Of a stretch of 64,000 bases of DNA, positions 7,637 through 16,445 are shown one piece after another. The notes beneath the pieces are model-generated. The model worked only from the letters and a program-made list of their open reading frames with translations. It was not told the DNA's origin and did no database searches. This DNA is from Paraburkholderia sp. FT54 (GTDB taxonomy: Bacteria > Pseudomonadota > Gammaproteobacteria > Burkholderiales > Burkholderiaceae): NCBI RefSeq assembly GCF_031585635.1, contig NZ_CP134195.1, positions 992,001 through 1,056,000 of the forward strand, given 5' to 3'. The position numbers and the translations under genes were made by a program. How positions within the stretch are numbered: position 1 is the stretch's first letter; every line of letters begins with the position of its first letter.

Positions 7637-9361
7637 ATGGACGCTGCCGCAAACGATGCGTCGCCGGTGCTGATCGTCGGGGCGGGGCCCACGGGGCTCG
7701 CCGCAGCGATGAGTCTGGCGCGTGCCCACATCCCCGTGCGTCTGATCGACAAAGCCATGCAGCCGAACCCCTATTCACGGGCCATCGGCATCCAGGCGCG
7801 CACGCTCGAGTTGCTCGAGCAGCATCGGCTGGTCGAACCGTTTCTCGAACTCGGCCATCGCGCGCGCATCGCCAATCTGTTTTCAAACGGCATGCGTCTC
7901 GCGCAACTCGACTTCGATCCGCTGCACACGCGCTATCCGTATCTGCTGTTTCTCGATCAGTCCGTGACCGAGCGCTTGCTGACGGAGCATCTCGCGACGC
8001 TCGGCGTGGCGATCGAGCGCGGCGTCGAGCTGACCATGTTCGCGCAAGGCGCCGCCAGCATTCAGGCGACGCTGCGCCGCGCGGACGGCCACACGGAGAC
8101 GATGCGTCCGTCATACGTGATCGCCGCCGACGGCGCGCACAGCGCGATCCGTCATCGGCTGGGTCTGAGCTTTGAAGGCAAGACCTTCGAGCAGACTTTC
8201 CTGCTTGCCGATCTGCACGCCGAAACCGATTGGCCCGAAGACGAGTTCCATATCTTCGCGTCAGGCGAAGGACTGGTAGCGCTGTTTCCGATGGGCCACG
8301 GCCGGCATCGTCTGATCGCGGATCATGCGCTCGAGCCGGCCGCCGTCGCGCCATCCGCGACGCCCGCCGTGTTGGGCGAGCCACCGTTGAACAAAGTGCC
8401 GGCGCCGTCGCTCGAGGAGTGCAAGGCGCTGATCGCGAGGCGCGTGCGCGAGCGGGTCGACGTGTCCGATCTGGCGTGGTCCGCGTATTTCCATCTGAAT
8501 AGCCGCATGGTGGACCGGTTGCGCGTCGGCCGCATTTTTCTCGCGGGCGACGCCGCGCATGTGCACAGCCCGGCCGGGGCGCAAGGCATGAACACCGGCA
8601 TTCAGGAAGCGTTCAATCTCGGCTGGAAGCTGGCGCGCGTGTTGAAAGGCGCGGCACCCGATCGCCTGCTCGACACCTATCACCTCGAACGTCATCCGAT
8701 CGAACGAGACGTGCTGCGGCAAACCGGCTTCATCACGCACATGGCCGAGGCCGATCACGGACCGCTGAAGCTGCTACGCGAACGCGTGATGCCGGTCCTC
8801 GCCGCGCTGGGTCCGTTGCGCGACGCCGCGCGCGCCACCATCAGCGAGTTGTCGATTCAGTACCGCCGCAGTCCGCTGACGCTCGAACGCGTGCTCGACG
8901 GCGGACCGCGTGCCGGCGAGCGCGCGCCCGACGCGCTGGTGCATGTGGTGGACGGACCGCTTGGCCGCGCGCCTGGCGTGGGCTGCATTTTCGATCTGCA
9001 CGACCCGGCGTTCTTCTCGCTGTTCCTGCTGGTGCCGCCGCTGCCGGTCGACAAAACGCCGCTCGATCCCGCGGCGAAGCATGCGCCGCCGCCGGACGCG
9101 GAAATGGAGCGCGTGGCGGCGGAAGTCGAACGATTGCTGCCGGGCGCGGTGCGCATCTGGCGCATCACGGATACGATCGGCGATGGCGGCCCGGCGCTCT
9201 CCGAGTCGTATGGCCGCACGCGGCCGTCGTTCTATCTGGTGCGGCCGGACGGCTACATCAGCGCGCGTGGACGCACCGGCTCCGATCTGCACGGCCTGTT
9301 GCGGCATTGCGAAGCGTGGTTCACGGTGAGCGGTCAGATACCGGAGCAGGCGGCCCTGTGA
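7637..9361 (+). CDS. FAD-dependent aromatic-ring monooxygenase (PheA/TfdB type)
   Basis: 574 residues from the ATG at 7637, which has GGAG seven bases upstream. Motifs in order: FAD dinucleotide-binding LIVGAGPTGLAAAMSLARA near the N-terminus, and the DG motif VIAADGAHSAIRHRLG at about 170. The GD motif FLAGDAAHVHSPAGAQGMNT is at about 305. A thioredoxin-like C-terminal domain ends GYISARGRTGSDLHGLL, as in phenol and 3-hydroxyphenylpropionate hydroxylases. It would use NAD(P)H and O2 to hydroxylate an aromatic substrate. No aromatic-degradation genes flank it, so the substrate is unknown. It is a single-gene unit. Confidence 0.88.
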   Translation: MDAAANDASPVLIVGAGPTGLAAAMSLARAHIPVRLIDKAMQPNPYSRAIGIQARTLELLEQHRLVEPFLELGHRARIANLFSNGMRLAQLDFDPLHTRYPYLLFLDQSVTERLLTEHLATLGVAIERGVELTMFAQGAASIQATLRRADGHTETMRPSYVIAADGAHSAIRHRLGLSFEGKTFEQTFLLADLHAETDWPEDEFHIFASGEGLVALFPMGHGRHRLIADHALEPAAVAPSATPAVLGEPPLNKVPAPSLEECKALIARRVRERVDVSDLAWSAYFHLNSRMVDRLRVGRIFLAGDAAHVHSPAGAQGMNTGIQEAFNLGWKLARVLKGAAPDRLLDTYHLERHPIERDVLRQTGFITHMAEADHGPLKLLRERVMPVLAALGPLRDAARATISELSIQYRRSPLTLERVLDGGPRAGERAPDALVHVVDGPLGRAPGVGCIFDLHDPAFFSLFLLVPPLPVDKTPLDPAAKHAPPPDAEMERVAAEVERLLPGAVRIWRITDTIGDGGPALSESYGRTRPSFYLVRPDGYISARGRTGSDLHGLLRHCEAWFTVSGQIPEQAAL

Positions 9362-9375
9362 TATGGGCCGCCTGC
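9346..9375 (+). terminator. Strong hairpin across the stop codon of the monooxygenase gene
   Basis: Arms GCAGGCGGCCC (9346-9356) and GGGCCGCCTGC (9365-9375) form a perfect 11-bp stem with an 8-base loop that contains the TGA stop. There is no T run, so termination is uncertain; it may instead protect the 3' end. Confidence 0.45.
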
Positions 9376-9492
9376 GGAGACTAAGCGGTAGGGAAGTGAT
9401 GCGCTAAGCGCGCGGTTCGGTACACCCTCATTGGTGCGACCTGGCTTGCGCGCGAGCACGGCCAGGCTGCACCGTCGCAGCTACCCGCGTGG

Positions 9493-9744
9493 CTACACCG
9501 TCGCAGGCGCGGCCGGCGTCAGTTGCTCGCGGTGTTTGACGAGCGCTTCCTCGACGATCGCCGACATCTTAATGCCGCTCGCATCCGGCTCATCGAGCGC
9601 CCCCAGCAACGCGCGGCGCATACGCGGCTCCCAGAAACGGCGGATATGGTCGGCGATGCCGGCGAGTGCTTCCTCGCGGTCGGGCATCGAATCGAAAAAG
9701 TCGCCGATCCGGTTGGCCATGTCGATCAGGCTCTGATTGTCCAT
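9493..9744 (-). CDS. fdsD: NAD-dependent formate dehydrogenase delta subunit
   Basis: 83 residues from the ATG at 9744, preceded by GAGGG seven bases upstream; it begins eight bases after the fdsA stop. The motifs LIDMANRIGDFFDSMPDREE and HIRRFWEPRMRRALLGAL are the hallmark of FdsD/FdhD-delta. This small subunit is needed for assembly or stability of soluble molybdenum formate dehydrogenases. In the Cupriavidus necator operon, fdsC lies between fdsA and fdsD; here it is absent. Confidence 0.9.
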   Translation of the reverse strand: MDNQSLIDMANRIGDFFDSMPDREEALAGIADHIRRFWEPRMRRALLGALDEPDASGIKMSAIVEEALVKHREQLTPAAPATV

Positions 9745-9752
9745 GGCTGCCC

Positions 9753-12698
9753 TCACTTACCCGATGTCGCGTTGGCCAGCTCGCGCTGCTTCAGCAAATC
9801 GAGCTGTTCGGTGTTGAAACGCGAATAGTCTTTCTGCCATTGCGACGGCTGTTCGACCGGCATCACCTGCACCGCGGTCACCTTGTACTCCGGACAGTTG
9901 GTCGCCCAGTCCGAGCTATCGGTGGTGATCACGTTCGCGCCCGATTCGGGGAAGTGGAACGTCGTATAGACCACGCCCGGCTGCATGCGCTCGGTCACCT
10001 TCGCGCGCAACACGGTCTGTCCCGCGCGCGATTCGATGCCGACCCAGTCGTCGGTCTTGATACCGCGCTCTTCCGCGTCGTGCGGATGGATTTCCAGCCG
10101 ATCCTCGTCGTGCCAGCGCGAGTTCTCGGTGCGGCGGGTTTGCGCGCCGACGTTGTATTGCGACAGGATACGGCCCGTGGTGAGCAGCATCGGGAACTTG
10201 CGCGTGACTTTCTCCGGCGTCGCGATGAACTTCGTGATCACGAATTTGCCTTTGCCGCGCACGAACGCGTCGATGTGCATGGTCGGCGTGCCGTCCGGCG
10301 CATCTTCGTTGCACGGCCACTGGATGCTGCCCATCTCGTCGAGCTTTTTGTACGAGACACCGTGGAAGGTCGGCGTGAGACGCGCGATCTCGTCCATGAT
10401 CTGCGACGGATGCGTGTAGTCCATTTCATAGCCGAGCGCGCGCGCGAGCATCACCGTGACTTCCCAGTCGGCGTAACCCGGCACCGGCGGCATGACCTTG
10501 CGCACGCGCGAGATGCGGCGCTCCGCGTTGGTGAACGTGCCGTCTTTTTCGAGGAACGACGAACCGGGCAGCAGCACGTGCGCATACTTGGCGGTCTCGT
10601 TCAGGAAAATGTCCTGCACGACGATGCATTCCATCGACGACAGGGCCGCCGACACGTGATGCGTGTTCGGATCCGACTGCACGATGTCTTCGCCCTGGCA
10701 GTACAGACCCTTGAAGGTGCCGTGCACGGCGGCATCGAACATGTTCGGGATGCGCAGGCCCGGCTCCGGTTGCAGCGTGACGTTCCAGGCTTCCTCGAAC
10801 AGCGTGCGCGTGACCGTGTCGCTGATGTGGCGATAGCCCGGCAGTTCGTGCGGGAACGAGCCCATGTCGCACGAACCCTGCACGTTGTTCTGGCCGCGCA
10901 GCGGATTGACGCCCACGCCTTCACGGCCGATGTTGCCCGTCGCCATCGCGAGGTTGGCGATGCCCATCACCATGGTCGAGCCTTGCGCGTGTTCGGTGAC
11001 GCCGAGGCCGTAGTAGATCGCTGCGTTGCCGCCGGTCGCGTAGATGCGGGCGGCTTCGCGCACGAATTGAGCCGGTACGCCGGTCAGCGCTTCGGTCGCT
11101 TCCGGCGCGTTCTCGGGCAGCGCGACGAAATCGCGCCATTGCTCGAACGCGCGCGTTTCGCAGCGCTCGGCGACGAAGGCTTCGTTGACCAGGCCTTCGG
11201 TGACGATCACATGCGCCAGCGCGTTCACGACCGCCACGTTGGTGCCCGGCCGCAATTGCAGATGATGCGAGGCCTTCACGTGCGGCGTATCGACGATATC
11301 GATGCGGCGCGGATCCACGACGATCAGCTTCGCGCCTTCACGCACACGGCGCTTCAGACGCGAGCCGAACACCGGGTGGCCGTCGGTCGGATTCGCGCCG
11401 ATCACCATGATCACGTCGGCTTTATCGACGGATGCGAAAGTCTGCGTGCCCGCCGATTCGCCGAGCGTGGTCTTCAGTCCATAGCCGGTCGGCGAGTGGC
11501 AGACACGCGCGCAGGTATCGACGTTGTTGTTGCCGAACGCGGCGCGCACGAGCTTTTGCACCAGATACGTTTCTTCATTCGTGCAACGCGACGACGTGAT
11601 GCCGCCGATCGAATCGCGCCCGTGCTTGGCCTGAATGCGGCGGAATTCCGAGGCCGCATACGTGAGCGCTTCTTCCCAACTGACTTCGCGCCACGGGTCG
11701 GTGATCTTCGCGCGGATCATCGGCTTGGTGATGCGGTCCTTGTGCGTCGCGTAGCCCCACGCAAAGCGACCCTTCACGCAGGCGTGGCCTTCGTTGGCCT
11801 GGCCGTTCTTGTGCGGCACCATCCGCACGACCTCGTTGCCCTTCATCTCCGCCTTGAACGAACAGCCGACGCCGCAATACGCGCAGGTGGTGACGACCGA
11901 ATGCTCGGCCTGGCCAAGCATGATGACGGTCTTTTCCTGCAAGGTCGCGGTCGGGCACGCGGCCACGCACGCGCCGCACGACACGCATTCCGATTCCATG
12001 AACGGCACGTTTTCGCTGGCCGCCACGCGCGATTCGAACCCGCGTCCGGCGATGGTCAGCGCGAACGTGCCTTGCGTTTCTTCGCACGCGCGCACGCAGC
12101 GATTGCAGACGATGCATTTCGACGCGTCGTACGTGAAGTACGGGTTCGACTCGTCTTTTTTATCCTTCAAATGATTCGCGCCGTCGAAACCGTAGCGCAC
12201 TTCGCGCAAGCCCGTGACGCCCGCCATGTCCTGCAATTCGCAGTCGCCGTTGGCGGGGCAGGTGAGGCAGTCGAGCGGGTGATCGGAGATGTACAACTCC
12301 ATCACATTGCGGCGCAGCGACTGCAGACGGTCGGTTTGCGTACGGACCTTCATGCCGGCTTCGACCGGCGTCGTGCACGAGGCGGGATAGCCGCGCTTGC
12401 CTTCGATTTCCACGAGACACAAACGGCACGAGCCGAACGGTTCCAGCGAATCGGTCGCGCAGAGCTTCGGCACGTTGACGCCCGCTTCGACGGCGGCGCG
12501 CATCACAGAAGTGCCGGCGGGAACGGTGACGGACTGGCCATCGATTTCCAGCGTGACGTCGACATCGGCGTGACGCGCGGGCGTGCCGAAATCGGTGTCG
12601 TCGAAAAACGAGCGGGTCGCGCGTTGCTGGGCTTGCGCTTTGCATGCGCAGTTGCCTGAGCCGCAGCCGCCGGAGGAAGAGTTGAGCAGGTCGGACAT
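9753..12698 (-). CDS. fdsA: NAD-dependent formate dehydrogenase alpha subunit (molybdenum catalytic subunit)
   Basis: 981 residues. It oxidises formate to CO2 at a bis-MGD molybdenum centre and passes electrons through iron-sulfur clusters to FdsB. The N-terminus is NuoG-like, with a 2Fe-2S set (C80, C91, C94, C108) and a His-ligated cluster (H140, C144, C147, C153). Two ferredoxin-type 4Fe-4S sets follow (C195/198/201/205 and C238/241/244/248). The molybdopterin domain begins with its own cluster (C272, C275, C279, C307), and the metal ligand is C372 in SSRCTNEE, cysteine rather than selenocysteine. An extra Cys/Gly-rich N-terminus (GGCGSGNCACK) precedes these. It follows fdsB by 16 bases in the fdsGBAD operon. 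Confidence 0.97.
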   Translation of the reverse strand: MSDLLNSSSGGCGSGNCACKAQAQQRATRSFFDDTDFGTPARHADVDVTLEIDGQSVTVPAGTSVMRAAVEAGVNVPKLCATDSLEPFGSCRLCLVEIEGKRGYPASCTTPVEAGMKVRTQTDRLQSLRRNVMELYISDHPLDCLTCPANGDCELQDMAGVTGLREVRYGFDGANHLKDKKDESNPYFTYDASKCIVCNRCVRACEETQGTFALTIAGRGFESRVAASENVPFMESECVSCGACVAACPTATLQEKTVIMLGQAEHSVVTTCAYCGVGCSFKAEMKGNEVVRMVPHKNGQANEGHACVKGRFAWGYATHKDRITKPMIRAKITDPWREVSWEEALTYAASEFRRIQAKHGRDSIGGITSSRCTNEETYLVQKLVRAAFGNNNVDTCARVCHSPTGYGLKTTLGESAGTQTFASVDKADVIMVIGANPTDGHPVFGSRLKRRVREGAKLIVVDPRRIDIVDTPHVKASHHLQLRPGTNVAVVNALAHVIVTEGLVNEAFVAERCETRAFEQWRDFVALPENAPEATEALTGVPAQFVREAARIYATGGNAAIYYGLGVTEHAQGSTMVMGIANLAMATGNIGREGVGVNPLRGQNNVQGSCDMGSFPHELPGYRHISDTVTRTLFEEAWNVTLQPEPGLRIPNMFDAAVHGTFKGLYCQGEDIVQSDPNTHHVSAALSSMECIVVQDIFLNETAKYAHVLLPGSSFLEKDGTFTNAERRISRVRKVMPPVPGYADWEVTVMLARALGYEMDYTHPSQIMDEIARLTPTFHGVSYKKLDEMGSIQWPCNEDAPDGTPTMHIDAFVRGKGKFVITKFIATPEKVTRKFPMLLTTGRILSQYNVGAQTRRTENSRWHDEDRLEIHPHDAEERGIKTDDWVGIESRAGQTVLRAKVTERMQPGVVYTTFHFPESGANVITTDSSDWATNCPEYKVTAVQVMPVEQPSQWQKDYSRFNTEQLDLLKQRELANATSGK

Positions 12699-12714
12699 GT
12701 GGGGGGCTCCTGGG

Positions 12715-14277
12715 TCAGGCCGCTTTCGGCGCGTGATGAGACACGTTGGCGAGACCGAAGTCTTCGGGGAAATGATCGAGTGCGGACAGCACCGGGAACG
12801 GCGTCATGCCGCCCATCGCGCAGAGCGAACCGGACACCATCGTGTCGCACAGATCGCGTAGCAACTGCACCTGCCGAGTGGACGTATCGCCGTTGCGAAT
12901 CCGGCCGATCACTTCGACGCCGCGCGTCGAGCCGATCCGGCACGGTGTGCATTTGCCGCACGATTCGAGTGCGCAAAAGTGCATGGCGTACTGCGCGAGT
13001 TCAGCGAGATTCGAGGTGTCGTCATGCACGACGAGGCCGCCGTGGCCTACCACCGCGCCGACTGCCGCGTACGCCTCGTAGTCCATCGGAATGTCCCACT
13101 GGCTTTCCGGCAGATACGTGCCGAGCGGGCCGCCCACTTGCACCGCGCGCGCCGGCCGGCCGCTCGCCGTGCCGCCGCCGTAGTCGTAGAGCAATTCGCG
13201 CAGCGTCACGCCGAACGCGAGTTCGACCAGACCGCCTTGCTTGACGTTGCCCGCCAGCTGGAACGGCAGCGTGCCGCGCGAGCGGCCCATGCCGAAGTCT
13301 TTGTAGAAGGCCGCGCCGCGCGCGAAGATGATCGGTACCGTGGCGAGCGTGATGACGTTGTTGATCACGGTCGGCTGGCCGAACAGGCCGACGAGCGCCG
13401 GCACCGGCGGCTTGGCGCGCACGATGCCGCGCTTGCCTTCGAGCGATTCGAGCAGCGCCGTTTCCTCGCCGCACACATAGGCACCGGCGCCTTTCGCGAC
13501 GAACAGTTCGAAGCGATGCGTTGTCGAAAGCACGCTGTCGCCGAGCCAGCCGGCGGCGCGCGCTTTGGCGATGGCCGCTTCGAGCATCGCGATCGAATGC
13601 GGGTACTCGCTGCGCACGTAGATATGGCCGACCGTCGCGCCCGTCACGACGCCCGCGATGATCATCCCTTCGATCAGCACGTACGGATCGCTTTCCATCA
13701 CGAGGCGGTCGGAGAAGGTGCCGGAATCGCCTTCGTCCGCGTTGCAGACGATGTACTTCTGCGCCGCCTTGGCGCCGCGCACCGTGCGCCATTTGATGCC
13801 GGCGGGGAAGGCCGCGCCGCCACGGCCACGCAGGCCGGATTCGATCAGGGCTTCGCAGGCGGCGTCGCCGTCGGTCTGCAGGGCTTGGCGCAAACCTTCG
13901 AGACCGCCGTGGGCGACGTAGTCGTCGATGGAAAGCGGATCCGTGATGCCGATGCGCGCGAAGGTCAGGCGCTGCTGCTTCTTCAGATACGGAATGTCGT
14001 CGACCACGCCGACGCGGTTCGCGTGTGCCCCGCCTTCAAGCAAGCCGGCGTCGAACAACGCGGCGACGTCGTTTGCTTCGACATTCGCGTAGCCGATGCG
14101 GCCTTCAGGCGTTTGCACTTCGACGAGCGGTTCGAGCCACAGCAGACCGCGCGAACCGTTGCGAACCAGTTCGATTGCAACGCCGCGGCGTGCGGCTTCA
14201 GCTTCGATTGCCTGAGCGAGCGCATCGGCGCCGAGCGCCAGCGCCGACGAATCACGGGGAACGTAGATGCGCGTCAT
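12715..14277 (-). CDS. fdsB: NAD-dependent formate dehydrogenase beta subunit (FMN/NAD-binding diaphorase)
   Basis: 520 residues from the ATG at 14277, which overlaps the fdsG stop by four bases (ATGA), so the two are translationally coupled. It is NuoF-like: a thioredoxin-like N-terminal domain of about 100 residues, then the FMN/NAD-binding GLRGRGGAAFPAGIKW, CNADEGDSGTFSDR and GAYVCGEETALLESLEGKRG. The C-terminal 4Fe-4S motif is ESCGKCTPCRIGS. It takes electrons from FdsA and reduces NAD+. Together with FdsG and FdsA it forms the soluble formate dehydrogenase that yields NADH from formate. Confidence 0.96.
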   Translation of the reverse strand: MTRIYVPRDSSALALGADALAQAIEAEAARRGVAIELVRNGSRGLLWLEPLVEVQTPEGRIGYANVEANDVAALFDAGLLEGGAHANRVGVVDDIPYLKKQQRLTFARIGITDPLSIDDYVAHGGLEGLRQALQTDGDAACEALIESGLRGRGGAAFPAGIKWRTVRGAKAAQKYIVCNADEGDSGTFSDRLVMESDPYVLIEGMIIAGVVTGATVGHIYVRSEYPHSIAMLEAAIAKARAAGWLGDSVLSTTHRFELFVAKGAGAYVCGEETALLESLEGKRGIVRAKPPVPALVGLFGQPTVINNVITLATVPIIFARGAAFYKDFGMGRSRGTLPFQLAGNVKQGGLVELAFGVTLRELLYDYGGGTASGRPARAVQVGGPLGTYLPESQWDIPMDYEAYAAVGAVVGHGGLVVHDDTSNLAELAQYAMHFCALESCGKCTPCRIGSTRGVEVIGRIRNGDTSTRQVQLLRDLCDTMVSGSLCAMGGMTPFPVLSALDHFPEDFGLANVSHHAPKAA

Positions 14278-14759
14278 GCCGTCACCTCCACACACTTGCT
14301 GGCGGCCGCGAAAATCGCGTCGAATTTTTGCGGCGTGACTCTGGCGTGCAGCGTGCCGTTGAGCATCAGCGCCGGGGACAGCGCGCATTGGCCGAGGCAA
14401 TACACTGATTCTAGTTCGACCGCCGCGCCGTGCTGGTGTTCGGCGTCGAAGCGGCAACCGGTGTGAGCCTCGATATGCTGCGCGAGGGCCTCGGTGCCCA
14501 TGCTGCGGCAGGCTTCCGCGCGGCACAGTTGCACCGTCACGGGCGCGGCCGGCTGCGAGCGGAAGTGGTGGTAGTAGGTGATGACGCCGTGCACTTCCGC
14601 GCGCGACAGGTTCATGGCACGCGCTAGCGGCGCAACCGCGGCGGGTGGCACATAACCAACTTCGTCCTGAATCGCGTGCAAGACCGCTAGCAGCGACATG
14701 CCCGGTTGCGCGTGACGCTGCACCAGTTGCTCCGGCGCGATGGCGATGGAATCGTCCAA
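14274..14759 (-). CDS. fdsG: NAD-dependent formate dehydrogenase gamma subunit (2Fe-2S, NuoE-like)
   Basis: 161 residues. The start is TTG at 14759: AAGGAG lies at the right distance and no ATG is nearby, so the first gene of the operon uses a rare start codon. The NuoE-like pattern is complete: LLAVLHAIQDEVGYVPPAAV, GVITYYHHFRSQP, and 2Fe-2S cysteines in LCRAEACRSMG and YCLGQCALSPALM. It carries one 2Fe-2S cluster and joins FdsB in the diaphorase half of the enzyme. First gene of fdsG-B-A-D. Confidence 0.95.
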   Translation of the reverse strand: MDDSIAIAPEQLVQRHAQPGMSLLAVLHAIQDEVGYVPPAAVAPLARAMNLSRAEVHGVITYYHHFRSQPAAPVTVQLCRAEACRSMGTEALAQHIEAHTGCRFDAEHQHGAAVELESVYCLGQCALSPALMLNGTLHARVTPQKFDAIFAAASKCVEVTA

Positions 14760-14893
14760 ATGAAAGCTCCTTCAAAGTCATATATGCACTTGTTATTCAT
14801 AATGCGTGCACTTATGCTTTGTATATTCGGTAGGGAATAGCCGAACAATAGGCGGGTGATTCGGCCGATGCAATAGGAAAGAGTTCAACATAT
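14760..14893. promoter_or_regulatory. Divergent control region of the formate dehydrogenase operon
   Basis: This 134-base AT-rich gap separates the TTG of fdsG from the ATG of the divergent regulator. It holds a direct repeat of TGCACTT at 14785-14791 and 14807-14813, exactly 22 bp (two helical turns) apart, next to a GTGCAC palindrome. A short inverted pair, TCATATATG and CATATATGA, sits near the two ends. These are good candidates for binding by the adjacent regulator; no strong sigma-70 promoter stands out. Confidence 0.55.
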
Positions 14894-15973
14894 ATGATCA
14901 GAATCGAGTGTCACGCGCAACTGGTGGTGAAGGGTCCGGACGGCCGCGAGGCAAGCCTGTCGGACGTGGTGCCGCTCCTCGCGCTGGTCGATGAATCCGG
15001 CAGCATCGCGCAGGCGGCGATGCTTAAGGGTTTGTCCTACCGTCACGCGTGGGGTTTGCTGCGCAGCATCGAAGAGCGTTTGGGCGGTCCGTTGATCGCG
15101 AAAGAGCGTGGCCGCGGCTCGGTGCTCTCCGAACTCGGGCAAGCGGTGTTGCGTGCGCAGCGTCTGTGTGGCGAGCGGCTCGACGGCAACATGCAGGCGC
15201 TCGCCAGCGAAGTGGCGAGCGATCTGAACCGCTGGCTCGCCCCCGCCGCCGACGACGTGCGCATCTTCGCGTCGCACGGTTACGCGGTGGCCGCGCTCGT
15301 GACGGCGCTGGTCGCCAACGATCTGCCGGTCGATATCAAGTATCGCGACAGCGCGGACGCCGTCAGCGCGCTCGCGCGGGGCGAATGCGATCTGGCCGGC
15401 TTTCATTTGCCGCTCGGCGAATTTCGCGCGGCATGCGCCGATGCGTACCGGCGCTGGCTCGACCCGCAGCGTCACGTGCTCGTGCATCTCACGCGACGCA
15501 AGCAAGGGCTCTTTCTCGGCAAGGGCAATCCCAAGGGAATCGCCAGCCTGGGCGATCTCGCGCGCGACGATATCCGCTTCGTCAATCGACAACCGGGCTC
15601 CGGCACGCGCATGTTGCTCGATCTCGCGCTACGGAAAGTTGGAGTCGATCCGGATCGGGTCAATGGCTATGCGTCAGCCGAACTCACGCACTCGGCGATT
15701 GCGGCGTTTGTTGCGAGCGGCATGGCGGATGTGGGTTTTGGCGTGGAGCCCGCGGCGCATCACTTCGGTCTCGACTTCATTCCGATCGTCGACGAAGACT
15801 ATTATTTTGCCTGTGACCGCGCACGCCTCGAACGTGCGCCGCTTGCGACAGTGCTCGATTTGCTGCGCGGCAGCGCGTTTCGGCATAGCGTCGATCAGCT
15901 AGAAGGCTACGACCCACATGAGTGCGGCAAGCTGGTCGATCTCGACGAGGGCCTGGGCGAAGCGGTAGCGTAA
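14894..15973 (+). CDS. ModE-HTH / periplasmic-binding-like regulator, probable fds operon regulator
   Basis: 359 residues from the ATG at 14894, with AGGAAAGAG upstream. Residues about 1-110 are a LysR/ModE-like winged helix (LLALVDESGSIAQAAMLKG, YRHAWGLLRSIEERLGGPL). Residues about 125-350 resemble a type-2 periplasmic-binding fold of the kind linked to molybdate binding (DLAGFHLPLGEF, VNRQPGSGTRMLLDLAL, HSAIAAFVASGMADVGFGVE). It is divergent from fdsG, the same position reported for FdsR of Cupriavidus necator, so control of formate dehydrogenase in response to formate or molybdate is likely. Whether it is a true FdsR orthologue cannot be settled by eye. Confidence 0.8.
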   Translation: MIRIECHAQLVVKGPDGREASLSDVVPLLALVDESGSIAQAAMLKGLSYRHAWGLLRSIEERLGGPLIAKERGRGSVLSELGQAVLRAQRLCGERLDGNMQALASEVASDLNRWLAPAADDVRIFASHGYAVAALVTALVANDLPVDIKYRDSADAVSALARGECDLAGFHLPLGEFRAACADAYRRWLDPQRHVLVHLTRRKQGLFLGKGNPKGIASLGDLARDDIRFVNRQPGSGTRMLLDLALRKVGVDPDRVNGYASAELTHSAIAAFVASGMADVGFGVEPAAHHFGLDFIPIVDEDYYFACDRARLERAPLATVLDLLRGSAFRHSVDQLEGYDPHECGKLVDLDEGLGEAVA

Positions 15974-16081
15974 GCAGCGGTAAACATGAGTCTGTGTTTC
16001 GCGCTGCGTATGGCGTCCGTTTGGGATACTCTCTAAGCTTCCGCTTCCGCCTTAACCGCGCGCTACGTCGCGCCGATCGAT

Positions 16082-16348
16082 ATGAAAGTCATTCTTCACG
16101 CATGTGCCGCCGTTGCGACGGCTGGTGTGCTTCTCGCCACCGCTTCGGTTGCGTTCGCGCAGAATTCGCCGGGTGTTCCTGGCGGCATCCTGCAAGATCA
16201 GTTCCGTCTTGCCGAGCATCCGCAAATGCCGTTTGCGGCGTCGGCGCCGTCGGACAAGTACCAGACCGGCAAAAAATCGGCCATGCGCAAACGAGGTGAT
16301 ATGGGCGATCCGAATGGCTGCAATCTGCAGTGCCCTAAAGACGAATAA
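16082..16348 (+). CDS. Small secreted hypothetical protein
   Basis: 88 residues. A signal peptide is clear: MKVILHACAAVATAGVLLA, with cleavage after VAFA (about residue 26). The mature part of about 60 residues is polar, with a Lys/Arg-rich patch (KYQTGKKSAMRKRGD) and two cysteines close to the C-terminus (GCNLQCPKDE) that could form a disulfide. No family recognised. It is followed by a GC-rich hairpin at 16371. Confidence 0.7.
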   Translation: MKVILHACAAVATAGVLLATASVAFAQNSPGVPGGILQDQFRLAEHPQMPFAASAPSDKYQTGKKSAMRKRGDMGDPNGCNLQCPKDE

Positions 16349-16370
16349 GCGGACGCATGGTTGTTGGCGC

Positions 16371-16401
16371 GACGCCGGCGTTCTGCCGGCGTCTTCCGTT
16401 T
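16371..16401 (+). terminator. Probable terminator after the small secreted protein
   Basis: Arms GACGCCGGC and GCCGGCGTC form a perfect 9-bp stem with a 5-base loop. The following tract (TTCCGTTT) is only partly T-rich, so efficiency is uncertain. Confidence 0.55.
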
Positions 16402-16445
16402 GGCTCTCAGGGTTTAGCTTGGTGCCGTTGCCTGGCGGCCGGTGT

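Noticed and set aside
9467-9507. Direct repeat GGCTRCACCGTCGCAG near the fdsD 3' end
   Set aside because: Two short copies only, one inside the coding end; no sign of a mobile element or att site.
9666-12659. Very long plus-strand open frame (997 codons) opposite fdsA
   Set aside because: It is the antisense of a clearly conserved gene with all cluster ligands. Its Arg/His/Ala-rich composition is the usual shadow in GC-rich coding DNA.
12979-14466. Long plus-strand frame across fdsB and fdsG
   Set aside because: Shadow of fdsB/fdsG; it crosses the well-supported overlap between those genes and has shadow-like composition.
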